Source: JAYPHU01 sp964611435 (GTDB lineage: Bacteria; Pseudomonadota; Alphaproteobacteria; Rhodospirillales; UBA2165). From it: a stretch of 64,000 bases of DNA. Location: assembly GCA_964611435.1 (NCBI GenBank), contig CAZSXT010000001.1:62001-126000 (forward strand). Reading direction: 5' to 3'. Position numbers and translations under genes: made by a program. Shown here piece by piece: positions 1-10,948 of this stretch (its first letter is position 1; each line of letters starts with the position of its first letter). A model generated the notes under the pieces. The model had not been told where the DNA came from. It did no database searches and worked only from the letters and a program-made list of their open reading frames with translations.

Positions 1-1
1 C

Positions 2-736
2 CTGATCTCTCAGCCCGACGCCGGTGAACAAGCGTTGGAAATCGCCGATACGCTGGTCCGGTCCGGCGCGATTGATGTGCTGGTGATCGACTCGGTCGCC
101 GCCCTGGTGCCCCGCGCTGAACTGGAAGGGGAAATGGGCGACACCCATGTGGGTCTGCAGGCCCGGCTGATGAGCCAGGCGCTGCGCAAACTGACTGCGT
201 CGGTGGCGCGCTCCAACACGCTGATCATCTTCATCAACCAAATCCGCATGAAGATCGGCGTGATGTTCGGCAATCCGGAAACCACTACCGGCGGCAACGC
301 ACTGAAATTCTATTCTTCGGTCCGCATGGAAATCCGCCGCATCGGCGCGATCAAGGACAAGGACGAAGTGGTCGGCAACCATACCCGTGTGAAGGTGGTG
401 AAAAACAAGGTCGCGCCGCCGTTCAAGACCATCGAATTCGACATTATGTACGGCGAAGGCATTTCCAAGGCCGGTGAATTGATCGATCTGGGCGTCCAGG
501 CCGGCATTGTGGAGAAATCGGGCTCCTGGTTCTCATATGATTCTGAGCGGATCGGCCAGGGCCGGGAAAACGTCCGCCAGTTCCTTAAAGAGAATCCGGA
601 GATTGCCGGCGATATCGAACGGCGAATCCGCGAAAACGCCGGTATTCTGGCCTCCGATATGATGACCCCGCCGGAAGAGTCCGACGCGGACACGGACAGG
701 GCCGAGGAAGACGAAGAGCTTTCCGCCGAAAACTAA
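2..736 (+). CDS. recA: RecA recombinase, C-terminal two thirds (5' end outside window)
   Basis: Strand-exchange ATPase of homologous recombination and the SOS response. The reading frame is open to the window edge, so the start and the Walker A region lie upstream; 244 residues are visible. Seen: the Walker B stretch VLVIDSVAALVPRAE, the invariant GDTHVGLQARLMSQALRKL segment, FINQIRMKIGVMFGNPE, TTTGGNALKFY of the L2 DNA-binding loop, and the usual acidic, low-complexity C-terminal tail. A strong hairpin terminator follows 24 bases after the stop, so alaS is probably a separate transcript. Identity is certain from these family-specific motifs; only the missing N-terminus limits the entry. Confidence 0.98.
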   Translation: MISQPDAGEQALEIADTLVRSGAIDVLVIDSVAALVPRAELEGEMGDTHVGLQARLMSQALRKLTASVARSNTLIIFINQIRMKIGVMFGNPETTTGGNALKFYSSVRMEIRRIGAIKDKDEVVGNHTRVKVVKNKVAPPFKTIEFDIMYGEGISKAGELIDLGVQAGIVEKSGSWFSYDSERIGQGRENVRQFLKENPEIAGDIERRIRENAGILASDMMTPPEESDADTDRAEEDEELSAEN

Positions 737-759
737 GGCGTCTTTTATCCGATCAAAGG

Positions 760-790
760 GCGGCTACCCCTGAGGTAGCCGCTCTTTTTT
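760..790 (+). terminator. Rho-independent terminator of recA
   Basis: Perfect 9-bp stem (GCGGCTACC / GGTAGCCGC) with a 5-base loop CCTGA, followed by TCTTTTTT. It lies just downstream of the recA stop and ahead of alaS. Confidence 0.93.
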
Positions 791-873
791 GTCCGCGGGT
801 CGGCGTGAGAGGCGTGTGTCGGGGCTGAAAAAAATGCCTTGGCAACAGGCAGTTACAGGCTACATTCCCGCCT

Positions 874-3525
<2,652 letters not shown>

Positions 3526-3573
3526 TCCATCGGCTGCACATCCGGCCGGTGACACATAAATCGAGGAAGTACG

Positions 3574-4419
3574 ATGAGATTTGAAGGTACGGATACCTAC
3601 GTCGCGACCGAAGACCTGATGGTTGCCGTCAACGCGGCGATCACACTGGAACGCCCGCTACTGGTGAAGGGGGAGCCCGGCACCGGCAAAACCGTGCTGG
3701 CTCATGAAGTGGCCGGCGCGATCGGTCGGCCGCTGATAGAATGGCACATCAAATCGACGACGAAGGCGCAGCAGGGGCTCTATGAATATGATGCCGTGTC
3801 GCGGCTCCGGGATTCTCAATTGGGCGACGAAAAGGTTCATGACATCGCCAACTACATCAAACGGGGTAAACTGTGGGAAGCCTTCACCGCAGAGGTCGCC
3901 CCTGTGCTGCTGATCGACGAGATCGACAAGGCGGATATCGAATTCCCCAACGATCTCTTGCTGGAACTGGACCGGATGGAGTTCCATGTCTACGAGACCG
4001 GGGAGACGGTAAAGGCCCAGAACCGGCCCATCGTCATGATCACGTCCAACAACGAGAAAGAACTGCCGGACGCTTTCCTGCGCCGCTGTTTCTTTCACTA
4101 CATTAACTTCCCAGATGCCGATGTGATGGCGGAGATCGCTAACGTTCACTTCCCCGATCTACAGAAGAACCTGCTTCGGGAGGCCCTCAACGCGTTCTAC
4201 GAAATCCGCGAGGTGCCGGGCATGAAGAAAAAGCCCAGCACGTCGGAACTTTTGGATTGGATCAAGCTGCTGGTCGCCGAGGACATCCCGGTCGAGGCGC
4301 TGCGCAGCACGGATAAGAAAGACCTGATCCCGCCGCTCTATGGCGCGCTGATCAAGAACGAACAGGACGTGCAGTTATTTGAACGGCTGGCCTTCCTCGA
4401 CCGCCAGCAAAACCGCTAA
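3574..4419 (+). CDS. MoxR-family AAA+ ATPase (CoxD-like)
   Basis: AAA+ ATPase thought to act as a chaperone with a VWA-domain partner in maturing or remodelling metalloenzyme complexes. Seen: Walker A GEPGTGKT near residue 37, Walker B VLLIDEIDKAD near 114, and sensor-1 region IVMITSNNEKELPDAFLRRC near 150. It is followed after 17 bases by a VWA protein, the classic MoxR/VWA arrangement seen for CoxD/CoxE and NorQ/NorD. A GAGGAAG ribosome site precedes the ATG. No CO dehydrogenase or nitric oxide reductase genes are nearby, so the client is unknown; this stand-alone pair is widespread in alphaproteobacteria. Confidence 0.9.
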   Translation: MRFEGTDTYVATEDLMVAVNAAITLERPLLVKGEPGTGKTVLAHEVAGAIGRPLIEWHIKSTTKAQQGLYEYDAVSRLRDSQLGDEKVHDIANYIKRGKLWEAFTAEVAPVLLIDEIDKADIEFPNDLLLELDRMEFHVYETGETVKAQNRPIVMITSNNEKELPDAFLRRCFFHYINFPDADVMAEIANVHFPDLQKNLLREALNAFYEIREVPGMKKKPSTSELLDWIKLLVAEDIPVEALRSTDKKDLIPPLYGALIKNEQDVQLFERLAFLDRQQNR

Positions 4420-4436
4420 GCGCCGGCGCGCCCGCC

Positions 4437-5615
4437 ATGTTCGTCAACTTTTTCCTGTCGCTGAAAGAGGCCAGGGTCCCGGTCACCCTCCGGGAATATC
4501 TGACCCTTCTGGAGGCCATGGAAAAAGGCGTGGCGGCCTATGACGTGGATGCGTTCTATTATCTCAGCCGGTCGTGTCTGGTGAAGGACGAGCGCAATCT
4601 GGACAAGTTCGATCGGGTGTTCGGCGAATGCTTCAACGGCCTCGAATTCGGCGATGATCTGTTTGACGCAGAAATTCCGGAAGAGTGGCTGCGCAAAATC
4701 GCCGAGCGGGTGATGACGCCGAAAGAAATGGCGGAGATCGAGGCCTTGGGCGGCTGGGAAATGCTAATGGAAACATTGAAGGAGCGTCTGGCTGAACAGA
4801 ACAAGCGCCACCAGGGCGGCAGCAAGATGATCGGCACCGCCGGCACCTCGCCCTTCGGAGCTTACGGCTATAACCCGGAAGGGGTGCGCATCGGTCAGGA
4901 CGAGGGCCGCCACGGCAAGGCGGTCAAAGTTTGGGACGAGCGCAACTACAAGAACCTGGACGACAATCTAGAAATTGGCACCCGCAATATCAAAATTGCG
5001 CTACGCCGGCTGCGACGGTTTGCTCGGGACGGGGCGGCGACCGAGTTGGACTTGCCGGACACCGTCAGCTCCACCGCGCGGAACGCCGGACTGTTGGACA
5101 TCAAGATGGTGCCCGAGCGGCACAACGCGGTGAAGGTGCTGCTGTTGCTGGATATCGGCGGGTCCATGGATTTCCATATCAAGACCTGCGAGGAATTGTT
5201 CTCCGCCGCCCGCGCCGAGTTCAAGCACCTGGAATATTTCTACTTCCACAACTGCCTGTATGAGCGTGTGTGGAAGGACAATCGCCGCCGGCAGGACGAA
5301 ATGATGTCCACCTGGGACCTGCTGCACACCTATCCGGCCGATTACAAGTTGGTGATCGTCGGGGACGCCACCATGAGCCCCTATGAGATTTCCTATCCCG
5401 GCGGCAGTGTGGAACACTGGAACGAAGAACCGGGCGCCATCTGGATGCGGCGCTTGTTAGACATCTATTCCAGCGCAGTCTGGCTGAACCCGGTGACGCC
5501 CCGTTATTGGAACTCCACGCCGTCTATCCTGCAACTCCGCCAGCTGATGGGCGGGCGCATGTATCCCCTGACCCTCAGCGGGCTGGACGATGCGATGAAG
5601 GAATTAAGCCGATGA
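4437..5615 (+). CDS. VWA domain-containing protein (CoxE-like), partner of MoxR ATPase
   Basis: A 392-residue cytosolic protein whose C-terminal half is a von Willebrand factor A fold. The metal-ion-dependent adhesion motif appears as LLLLDIGGSMD near residue 238, i.e. DxGxS rather than strict DxSxS, as is usual in this subfamily. The middle region is basic and glycine-rich. The gene follows the MoxR ATPase by 17 bases and is almost certainly co-transcribed. By family analogy it recruits a substrate to the AAA+ ring; the substrate cannot be read from this locus. The next gene (ECF sigma) starts 67 bases later. Confidence 0.85.
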   Translation: MFVNFFLSLKEARVPVTLREYLTLLEAMEKGVAAYDVDAFYYLSRSCLVKDERNLDKFDRVFGECFNGLEFGDDLFDAEIPEEWLRKIAERVMTPKEMAEIEALGGWEMLMETLKERLAEQNKRHQGGSKMIGTAGTSPFGAYGYNPEGVRIGQDEGRHGKAVKVWDERNYKNLDDNLEIGTRNIKIALRRLRRFARDGAATELDLPDTVSSTARNAGLLDIKMVPERHNAVKVLLLLDIGGSMDFHIKTCEELFSAARAEFKHLEYFYFHNCLYERVWKDNRRRQDEMMSTWDLLHTYPADYKLVIVGDATMSPYEISYPGGSVEHWNEEPGAIWMRRLLDIYSSAVWLNPVTPRYWNSTPSILQLRQLMGGRMYPLTLSGLDDAMKELSR

Positions 5616-5682
5616 TTTTCCGCGTTAATTCACGGAATAAAACTGTGCAACCGGTGTTTGCCAATCGACATGTCGGACGCCC

Positions 5683-6192
5683 ATGAGTGATAAGACGGAA
5701 GCCGTTCTCAAGGAGCTGCCCCGGCTGCGACGGTACGCGCTGGTACTGCTCGGAGAACGTACCGCCGCCGATGACCTGGTTCAGGACACGGTGGAGCGCG
5801 CTCTCACCCGCCTGCACCTGTGGCGCACCGGCACCAATATGCGAAGCTGGCTATTCACGATGATGCACAATCTGCACGTCAATAATGTTCGGAAATCCCT
5901 GCGCCGGGGCGCCCATGTGCCCCTGTTGGACAATGACGCCGCCCTGGTTGCCAAGCCTGCCCAGGGGGACAGTGTTTTGGTCCGTGAAGTGGTGCAAGCC
6001 ATCACCCATCTTTCCGACGATCAGCGGTCCGTGCTGGCGCTGGTGGTATTGGAAGGGATGATCTATCGGGACGTAGCGGATGTAATGGACGTGCCCATCG
6101 GTACGGTGATGTCGCGTCTGGCACGCGCTATCGAAGAGCTCCGCCGGATCATGGACGGCGAAGATGGCGCTACCATCCGGAGGGTCAAATGA
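5683..6192 (+). CDS. ECF-type RNA polymerase sigma factor
   Basis: A 169-residue extracytoplasmic-function sigma factor. Region 2 is seen as DDLVQDTVERAL...MRSWLFTMMHNLHVN, and region 4 as LSDDQRSVLALVVLEGMIYRDVADVMDVPIGTVMSRLARA, with a helix-turn-helix expected in the last part. There is no extra C-terminal domain. Its stop overlaps the ATG of the following membrane protein by four bases (ATGA), the usual translational coupling of an ECF factor to its anti-sigma. The signal sensed is not evident. Confidence 0.93.
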   Translation: MSDKTEAVLKELPRLRRYALVLLGERTAADDLVQDTVERALTRLHLWRTGTNMRSWLFTMMHNLHVNNVRKSLRRGAHVPLLDNDAALVAKPAQGDSVLVREVVQAITHLSDDQRSVLALVVLEGMIYRDVADVMDVPIGTVMSRLARAIEELRRIMDGEDGATIRRVK

Positions 6193-6968
6193 CCGCGCCA
6201 GAAAACTTTATCCCGGAAGAAGACCTTCATGCTTATGTGGACCGGCTGCTGGACGAGAGCCGCCACGCCGAGATCGAGGCGGTTCTGGAGCAAGATGCCG
6301 AGTTGGCGGCGCGGGTGAATGCCTACCGGGCGCAGAACCGGGCGCTGATCGACGCCTTTGATCCGATTTTGGATGAGCGGGTGCCGGAGCGGCTGATCGC
6401 GGCAGCGACCCGGCCACAGTTATCCTGGTGGCGGCAACCGCAGGCGGCCGCGGCGGGCGTGGTCTTGTTGCTGCTGGGTGGCGCCCTTGGCTGGACCGCG
6501 CGTGACTATGCACCGGCGCCGCAAGTGGCCAGCGCCGAAGCGCCCTATACCAAATACGCTGTTTCCGCTCACAAGATTTATACCCGCGAAGTGCGCCACG
6601 CCGTGGAAGTGGCGGCCAAGGAGGAAAAGCATCTCGTCCGCTGGCTCTCCAAGCGGTTGGGCCATCCGCTGAAAATTCCGACGCTCAAGACGCTGGGCTT
6701 CGACCTGGTCGGCGGCCGGCTGCTGGCCACGCCCGATGACGCCCACGCGGCCCAGTTCATGTTTCAGGATGAAAAGGGCCGCCGGCTCACTCTTTATGTG
6801 CGTTCTACGGCGGCGGCCGAGCCTACGTCTTTCCGGTTCGAAAAGGACGGCGACAGTTCCATGTTCTATTGGATTGAGAACCCGTTTGCCTACGCCCTCA
6901 TCGGCCCGGTGAAGCGGGAGGAGCTCTCCAAGCTCTCCCTCGCGGTCTACGAGCAGATCGCGCAGTAA
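6189..6968 (+). CDS. Single-pass transmembrane anti-sigma factor
   Basis: A 259-residue protein that likely holds the preceding ECF sigma factor at the inner membrane. The N-terminal cytosolic part begins ENFIPEEDLHAYVDRLLDE, like other zinc-free anti-sigma domains (no HxxxCxxC motif seen). One hydrophobic helix (AAAAGVVLLLLGGALGW, about residues 82-98) is followed by a roughly 155-residue periplasmic region of unknown fold containing a repeated lysine and arginine-rich segment. Start overlap with the sigma gene is ATGA. The last 54 bases recur in diverged form at 8516-8569. Role is inferred from position, topology and N-terminal resemblance. Confidence 0.85.
   Translation: MTAPENFIPEEDLHAYVDRLLDESRHAEIEAVLEQDAELAARVNAYRAQNRALIDAFDPILDERVPERLIAAATRPQLSWWRQPQAAAAGVVLLLLGGALGWTARDYAPAPQVASAEAPYTKYAVSAHKIYTREVRHAVEVAAKEEKHLVRWLSKRLGHPLKIPTLKTLGFDLVGGRLLATPDDAHAAQFMFQDEKGRRLTLYVRSTAAAEPTSFRFEKDGDSSMFYWIENPFAYALIGPVKREELSKLSLAVYEQIAQ
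6915..6968 (+). repeat. Direct repeat copy 1: 3' end of the anti-sigma gene
   Basis: These 54 coding bases (REELSKLSLAVYEQIAQ plus stop) match 8516-8569 at 45 of 54 positions by manual alignment. The two copies bracket the histidine kinase gene. Confidence 0.85.
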
Positions 6969-7020
6969 GGGGACCCTTTGGGGATTAGACTTCGCCTAAA
7001 TCTTCTGAGAAGATGATTTT

Positions 7021-8424
7021 ATGCACGCTCCTACGGCGCTTATCATCGCATCATTTTCCACTGCTGCCATTTCCGTGGTTTTTCTCCTGCTTTGGCGCGC
7101 CACCAAAGGTGTAGACGGTCCCCTGCATTGGTTCATGGGGAGCGGTCTGCTCTTTGTGGCTGGGATGCTGTTTTTCTTAAGAAACTTATATCCCTCTGAC
7201 TTCACGATTGTTCTCGCCAATGCCGTATTGACCAGCGGCTACCTTGTTCTGCTATGGGGGGTCGCAAAGTTTGTCTCTCAATCCCTTCCATGGAGGATCG
7301 TGGGCATTGCAGTTGCGCTCTATGCAGCGGCATTTGCCTATTTCCTTTGGATCGAGCCGGGATTCGTCGGCCGCGCCGTTACCAGTTCCGTTCTTCATGC
7401 CCTTTGTTACTTTGCCATGGCGTATTATTTGTTTCGCTATCGCGGAGAGAAGAGATGGGGTGCGCAGTTCTGGGCGGGAGTGTTCTTCACTTTGGCGGGC
7501 GCCATCATGTTCGCCACGCTAAGCTACGCGGTGGTGGACGTTGGCACAGGTCCCTTTATCGACCTGCCCGCCGTAAAGTTTAGAATTATTTCCAGTCCCG
7601 TGTTGAGTCTGGCCTGGGGGCTATCTTTGGTGGTTGCGACCATGCAAAGACTGGTGGATGCGGAGCGTACGGCAAAAGAGGACGTCGTGCGCCTGAATCA
7701 GGCCCTGGAACAAGCGAACCACGCCAAATCAGAATTCCTTGCCAATATGAGTCATGAGTTGCGCTCGCCGTTGAATGCGGTCTTGGGCTACGCAGACACG
7801 ATACGCCAAAGAGTTTTTGGTCCGCTCGGAAACCAAAAATATGAAGAGTATGTGGAACATATTCACCAATCCGGGACTCACCTCTTGGGGCTGATCAATG
7901 ACATTCTTGATATTACAAGTATCGAAGCCGGCGCCCTAAAGCTGAATGAAAACGTCGAGAACATTAAAGACCTGATCCTGGATTCAATTGAATTGCTCCG
8001 TCCCGTCGCGGCCGAAAAGCAGATCACGATGGACCACAATGTTTCAGATGAACTTCCATCCGTTCGAGTGGACCGGTTGCGAATAAAGCAGATCTTCATC
8101 AATCTCTTGTCCAACGCCATAAAATTTACCGAACCCGGTGGAAGGGTGATGATGGATGCGACAGAGCAATCGGATGGTTCGATGACGATCCGCATTTCCG
8201 ACAACGGCATTGGTATGACGGAAGAAGAGATCGAGATTGCCCTCACTCAATTTGGGCAAATAAACAAATCTGCTTTGAACGCTCATGAGGGTACGGGTTT
8301 AGGTCTCCCTATCAGTAACCAGCTGATCGAGTTACACGGCGGAGAATTGTCCATCCAAAGCGCCCAAGGGGAGGGGACCACCGTCAGTATCACCCTACGC
8401 TCTGAACGGGTGCTGTCTGACTAA
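7021..8424 (+). CDS. Membrane-bound sensor histidine kinase
   Basis: A 467-residue kinase. The N-terminal 210 residues contain about six hydrophobic segments with no recognisable periplasmic sensor domain. A short helical linker (LNQALEQANHAKSEFL) leads to the HisKA domain with phospho-acceptor H245 in MSHELRSPLNAVLGY. The HATPase_c domain shows the N box INLLSNAIKF, G1 ISDNGIGM and G2 EGTGLGLPI. No receiver is fused. The probable relay partner is the Hpt/receiver protein at 8782. Base composition appears lower in GC than the flanking genes. The 5' neighbour is the anti-sigma gene, 52 bases upstream; the 3' flank carries a duplicated fragment of that same gene. Confidence 0.92.
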   Translation: MHAPTALIIASFSTAAISVVFLLLWRATKGVDGPLHWFMGSGLLFVAGMLFFLRNLYPSDFTIVLANAVLTSGYLVLLWGVAKFVSQSLPWRIVGIAVALYAAAFAYFLWIEPGFVGRAVTSSVLHALCYFAMAYYLFRYRGEKRWGAQFWAGVFFTLAGAIMFATLSYAVVDVGTGPFIDLPAVKFRIISSPVLSLAWGLSLVVATMQRLVDAERTAKEDVVRLNQALEQANHAKSEFLANMSHELRSPLNAVLGYADTIRQRVFGPLGNQKYEEYVEHIHQSGTHLLGLINDILDITSIEAGALKLNENVENIKDLILDSIELLRPVAAEKQITMDHNVSDELPSVRVDRLRIKQIFINLLSNAIKFTEPGGRVMMDATEQSDGSMTIRISDNGIGMTEEEIEIALTQFGQINKSALNAHEGTGLGLPISNQLIELHGGELSIQSAQGEGTTVSITLRSERVLSD

Positions 8425-8781
8425 TCGTCCCGGTGCGTTTGTTCAGGCGCCTTTGTTCCGGTGCCTGGCGCCAGAAGCAGGATATAGGCCCCGTTTGTGC
8501 CAGGCACTTTACCCTCGGGAGGAACTCTCCAAGCTCTCCCGCGTGGTCTGCGAACAGATTTCACAGTAGAGAATGATCTCTCGCCTCTCCAGGTGTTCAG
8601 ATCCATCGTGCTCCAAGACAGCCTTATTTGAAATTCAAAGGGGTTTAAACTTCCACCATGGGTTCCCACATATCGATTGGAGCTATTGTGAAAAGCAAAA
8701 TGGTGATGTCACTATTTAAAGAGATGACAAGCTCAATATAGGCGACCGATCCAGCCGCCCGTAACGAGGGGAGATAACTGC
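8425..8781. other. Intergenic region holding an inverted repeat and a gene remnant
   Basis: No credible gene. A perfect 9-bp inverted repeat, GTGCCTGGC at 8461-8469 and GCCAGGCAC at 8500-8508, encloses 30 bases and is followed by TTT; it may be the kinase terminator or a REP-like hairpin. At 8516-8569 there is a diverged copy of the anti-sigma gene 3' end. The remainder (8570-8781) is AT-rich and presumably holds the promoter of the Hpt gene; GAGGGGAGA at 8766-8774 is its ribosome site. Confidence 0.7.
8516..8569 (+). pseudogene. Remnant duplicate of the anti-sigma gene 3' end (repeat copy 2)
   Basis: Read in the corresponding frame it gives REELSKLSRVVCEQISQ then TAG, against REELSKLSLAVYEQIAQ then TAA at 6915-6968. 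There are 9 mismatches in 54 bases and no gap. No homology to the anti-sigma gene is evident further upstream of this fragment. Confidence 0.8.
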
Positions 8782-9543
8782 GTGAGCCTGGTTTCTGACG
8801 ACATCCTTGCTCAACTTACTGAAACCTATTTGGGGTCCACTTTAGATCGCCTGGCGAGGATTGATCAAAGCATCGACGATATTTACAACGAGCGGGGCAA
8901 TCGTGACGAAATCTACGTCGATCTTCAGAAGGAAATTCACAGCCTAAAAGGTTCGGCCGGATCGTATGGATTTCAATCCATCACAACAATCACCCATCGG
9001 CTCGAAGATTATATGGAATCCATCAGTCGGCTTGAACCGAGCCAATGGTTGGAGGTTCAAAAGTTTATCGATGACGTCCGATCAATCGTGGAAGCCGGCA
9101 ACGAGGTAAGTGAGGCCCAGCTCGATCAAATTTTGGCAAGCCTACCGAAGAGCGCCTTGAAATTCGCCGGCAATGAAAAGCTTAACGGGTTAAGAGCTAT
9201 CTTAGTCATGGATTCTGGCGTCCAACGAAAGATTGTCGGTACGGAGTTAGCTGAAAAGGGCATCGATATTTCATTTTCCTCATCGCCCACGGAGGCGCTT
9301 GACCTGGCGTTTAAGATCAAACCAGATTTGGTATTATGTAGTCAGGAATTCCCGAACATTACCGGGGCCGAGTTTTCCAATATGCTGCGATGTATAGACA
9401 AATTTGAGGCCACCAAGTTTGTGCTTCTTACCAGCAGTTCAAATTCCTCAGTGGAAGAGTTGGGCGCCGCGGCGGACGCAGGAATAATTCACAAAGATTC
9501 AAACGTCATTGAAAACATCGTGGCGTTTATTAATGCGACCTAG
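8782..9543 (+). CDS. Hpt phosphotransfer domain fused to a degenerate receiver
   Basis: A 253-residue cytosolic protein. The N-terminal half is a histidine phosphotransfer domain with the phosphorylatable H53 in IHSLKGSAGSYGF. The C-terminal half (about 147-253) resembles a CheY-like receiver: it begins LRAILVMDSG and ends with a lysine in AGIIHKDS, but the phospho-acceptor aspartate position (four residues before the conserved proline, in CSQEFPNITG) is Ser187. It is therefore probably a pseudo-receiver. The GTG start has GAGGGGAGA seven bases upstream. Likely partner of the kinase at 7021; the final output protein is not in the window. Confidence 0.85.
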   Translation: MSLVSDDILAQLTETYLGSTLDRLARIDQSIDDIYNERGNRDEIYVDLQKEIHSLKGSAGSYGFQSITTITHRLEDYMESISRLEPSQWLEVQKFIDDVRSIVEAGNEVSEAQLDQILASLPKSALKFAGNEKLNGLRAILVMDSGVQRKIVGTELAEKGIDISFSSSPTEALDLAFKIKPDLVLCSQEFPNITGAEFSNMLRCIDKFEATKFVLLTSSSNSSVEELGAAADAGIIHKDSNVIENIVAFINAT

Positions 9544-9659
9544 AGCACTTTCGATCAATATTGAACCATTCTGACGGTGCGATTTTATGGCCAGATCCAG
9601 TAAGGCACCGAAGAGCATATCGGGCCATCCGGTCAAGGAGGCTTGCGCCTATATGGTCG

Positions 9660-9712
9660 AGAAAGCGCCCGACCTTTTGGGTTTCCGGCTGGCCCCCAAC
9701 CGGGCGCTACGC
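9660..9712 (-). terminator. Possible cheZ terminator hairpin
   Basis: AGCGCCCG at 9663-9670 pairs perfectly with CGGGCGCT at 9702-9709. On the minus strand the hairpin is followed by TTTCTC, directly after the cheZ stop at 9720. The loop is long (31 bases, with weak inner pairing) and the U-tract is poor. Confidence 0.4.
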
Positions 9713-9719
9713 TCCGCAT

Positions 9720-10256
9720 CTAATCAAACAGCGCGTCGATTTCGGCCTGACTGATGCCTTCGCCTTCGTGCTGCGGGCCGTTGAGGAGTTTTTCGTCGTC
9801 GGTCTTGTCCAGACCCTGGACATCGACATTTTCCAGTTCCGCCTTGCCCCAGGCGTCGATCAACGCGTTGACCTTGTCCTCCACATAGGTGAGAGACCGG
9901 ACAACCTTGGTTACCCGTTGGCCGGTGATATCCTGGAACGAGCAAAACTCGAACAGGCCCATATTGTTGGCGGAGACTTGGTCGATCAGCTCCAGCTTGG
10001 CCGAATCGTCCAGCCCGTCTTTTAGCTGCTGTAGCAGGCCCTCGTTGGTTTCCACCGTTGCCATGATGTTGTTGGTGGCGTTTTCCGTTGCGGCGACAAT
10101 GGCGTCCAATTGGTCGCTCATCTTTTCAAAATTATGCTCTTCGTCCGCTGGCTTGTGAATGGCGGCGATTTCCGTGCGCACCCGCTGCATATACTGAAAT
10201 AGCGCTGCGAGTTCGCTCCTTAGCTGGCGATCCTGATCTGCAACTTCCATGATCAA
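9720..10256 (-). CDS. cheZ: Chemotaxis protein phosphatase CheZ
   Basis: Dephosphorylates CheY-P in chemotaxis. The 178-residue protein is mostly helical. It has the CheZ active-site segment FCSFQDITGQRVTKVVRSL, with the catalytic glutamine of the D(I/L)TGQ motif, and a C-terminal tail GISQAEIDALFD that matches the CheY-binding peptide. It is short compared with the 214-residue E. coli protein, as usual in alphaproteobacteria. No other che or flagellar genes are adjacent, although a CheY-like response regulator with a long N-terminal extension occurs at 59182. Start: the ATG at 10256 is followed by a second in-frame ATG two codons on at 10250; either is possible. Confidence 0.92.
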   Translation of the reverse strand: MIMEVADQDRQLRSELAALFQYMQRVRTEIAAIHKPADEEHNFEKMSDQLDAIVAATENATNNIMATVETNEGLLQQLKDGLDDSAKLELIDQVSANNMGLFEFCSFQDITGQRVTKVVRSLTYVEDKVNALIDAWGKAELENVDVQGLDKTDDEKLLNGPQHEGEGISQAEIDALFD

Positions 10257-10442
10257 TCCTTACCGTTCCGGCCTGCCCGGTTCTTTGTATATCCCACTGA
10301 TTTATAGAGATAAGTGGTTTTATGCGGAGTTAAAGAGCAGGCCGTCAGATTTAACCCAGGGATTCTACTAACCTATTGAAAAACCACGGGATAAATTTGA
10401 ATGCTGTTGTCGCGGGCACGGTGCGAAGCGCCACAATTCGTC

Positions 10443-10802
10443 TTAGTTATCGCTGCCAGGGCGCTTGCTCAGAAACATTTTCTCTATTGCCAGAGCCCGG
10501 AGTTTGGTTCGAGTTTCCTCGTCCAAGTCGTCCAAAAGGCGGGATTGCACCTTGTGCACGGCCATGGCCTCCGCAATCAGCTGTTGGCGGGATGCCGGGC
10601 CGGATTTTTTGCCGCCATCGGTGGCGACATCCAACTTTTCACGGGCCTGATCTAACCGCTCCGCGGCTTTCAGCATGCTTTGATCCGGGCTCAAATCCTT
10701 TTTTGCAGCCTTTTTGGCCGGACGTTTTTTCTTTACGTCCTTTTTGCCGGCAGTCTTCTTGCCTTTATTCTGCTTTTTGGATTTTGAAAACAGATTGAAC
10801 AT
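10443..10802 (-). CDS. Lysine-rich hypothetical protein
   Basis: A 119-residue protein with an extremely basic N-terminus (residues 5-40 are roughly half lysine or arginine, with alternating KKA-type repeats like those of histone-like tails). It is followed by a predicted helical segment (MLKAAERLDQAREKLD and RQQLIAEAMAVHKVQSRLLD). No transmembrane segment or known domain was recognised. The tail suggests nucleic-acid or ribosome association, but this is inference only. It is divergent from the pyruvate kinase gene and downstream of cheZ in the same orientation with a 186-base gap. Confidence 0.6.
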   Translation of the reverse strand: MFNLFSKSKKQNKGKKTAGKKDVKKKRPAKKAAKKDLSPDQSMLKAAERLDQAREKLDVATDGGKKSGPASRQQLIAEAMAVHKVQSRLLDDLDEETRTKLRALAIEKMFLSKRPGSDN

Positions 10803-10948
10803 TCACCCGGTTTCCGTTGTGCGCCTTTATCTCAGTGTAACAAATCTTCGCTAAGCCTGACCATAGCAACCGGGTTATCAAACCCAAACACGTTAAATTT
10901 TTCATTAAATTTCAATGAAATAGTGACATGCCAAGGAAAACGAACTAA

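Noticed and set aside
3574..5615. MoxR/VWA pair as a defence or toxin-linked module
   Set aside because: The two-gene CoxD/CoxE-like pair alone, between alaS and an ECF sigma gene, is widespread and has no effector gene beside it.
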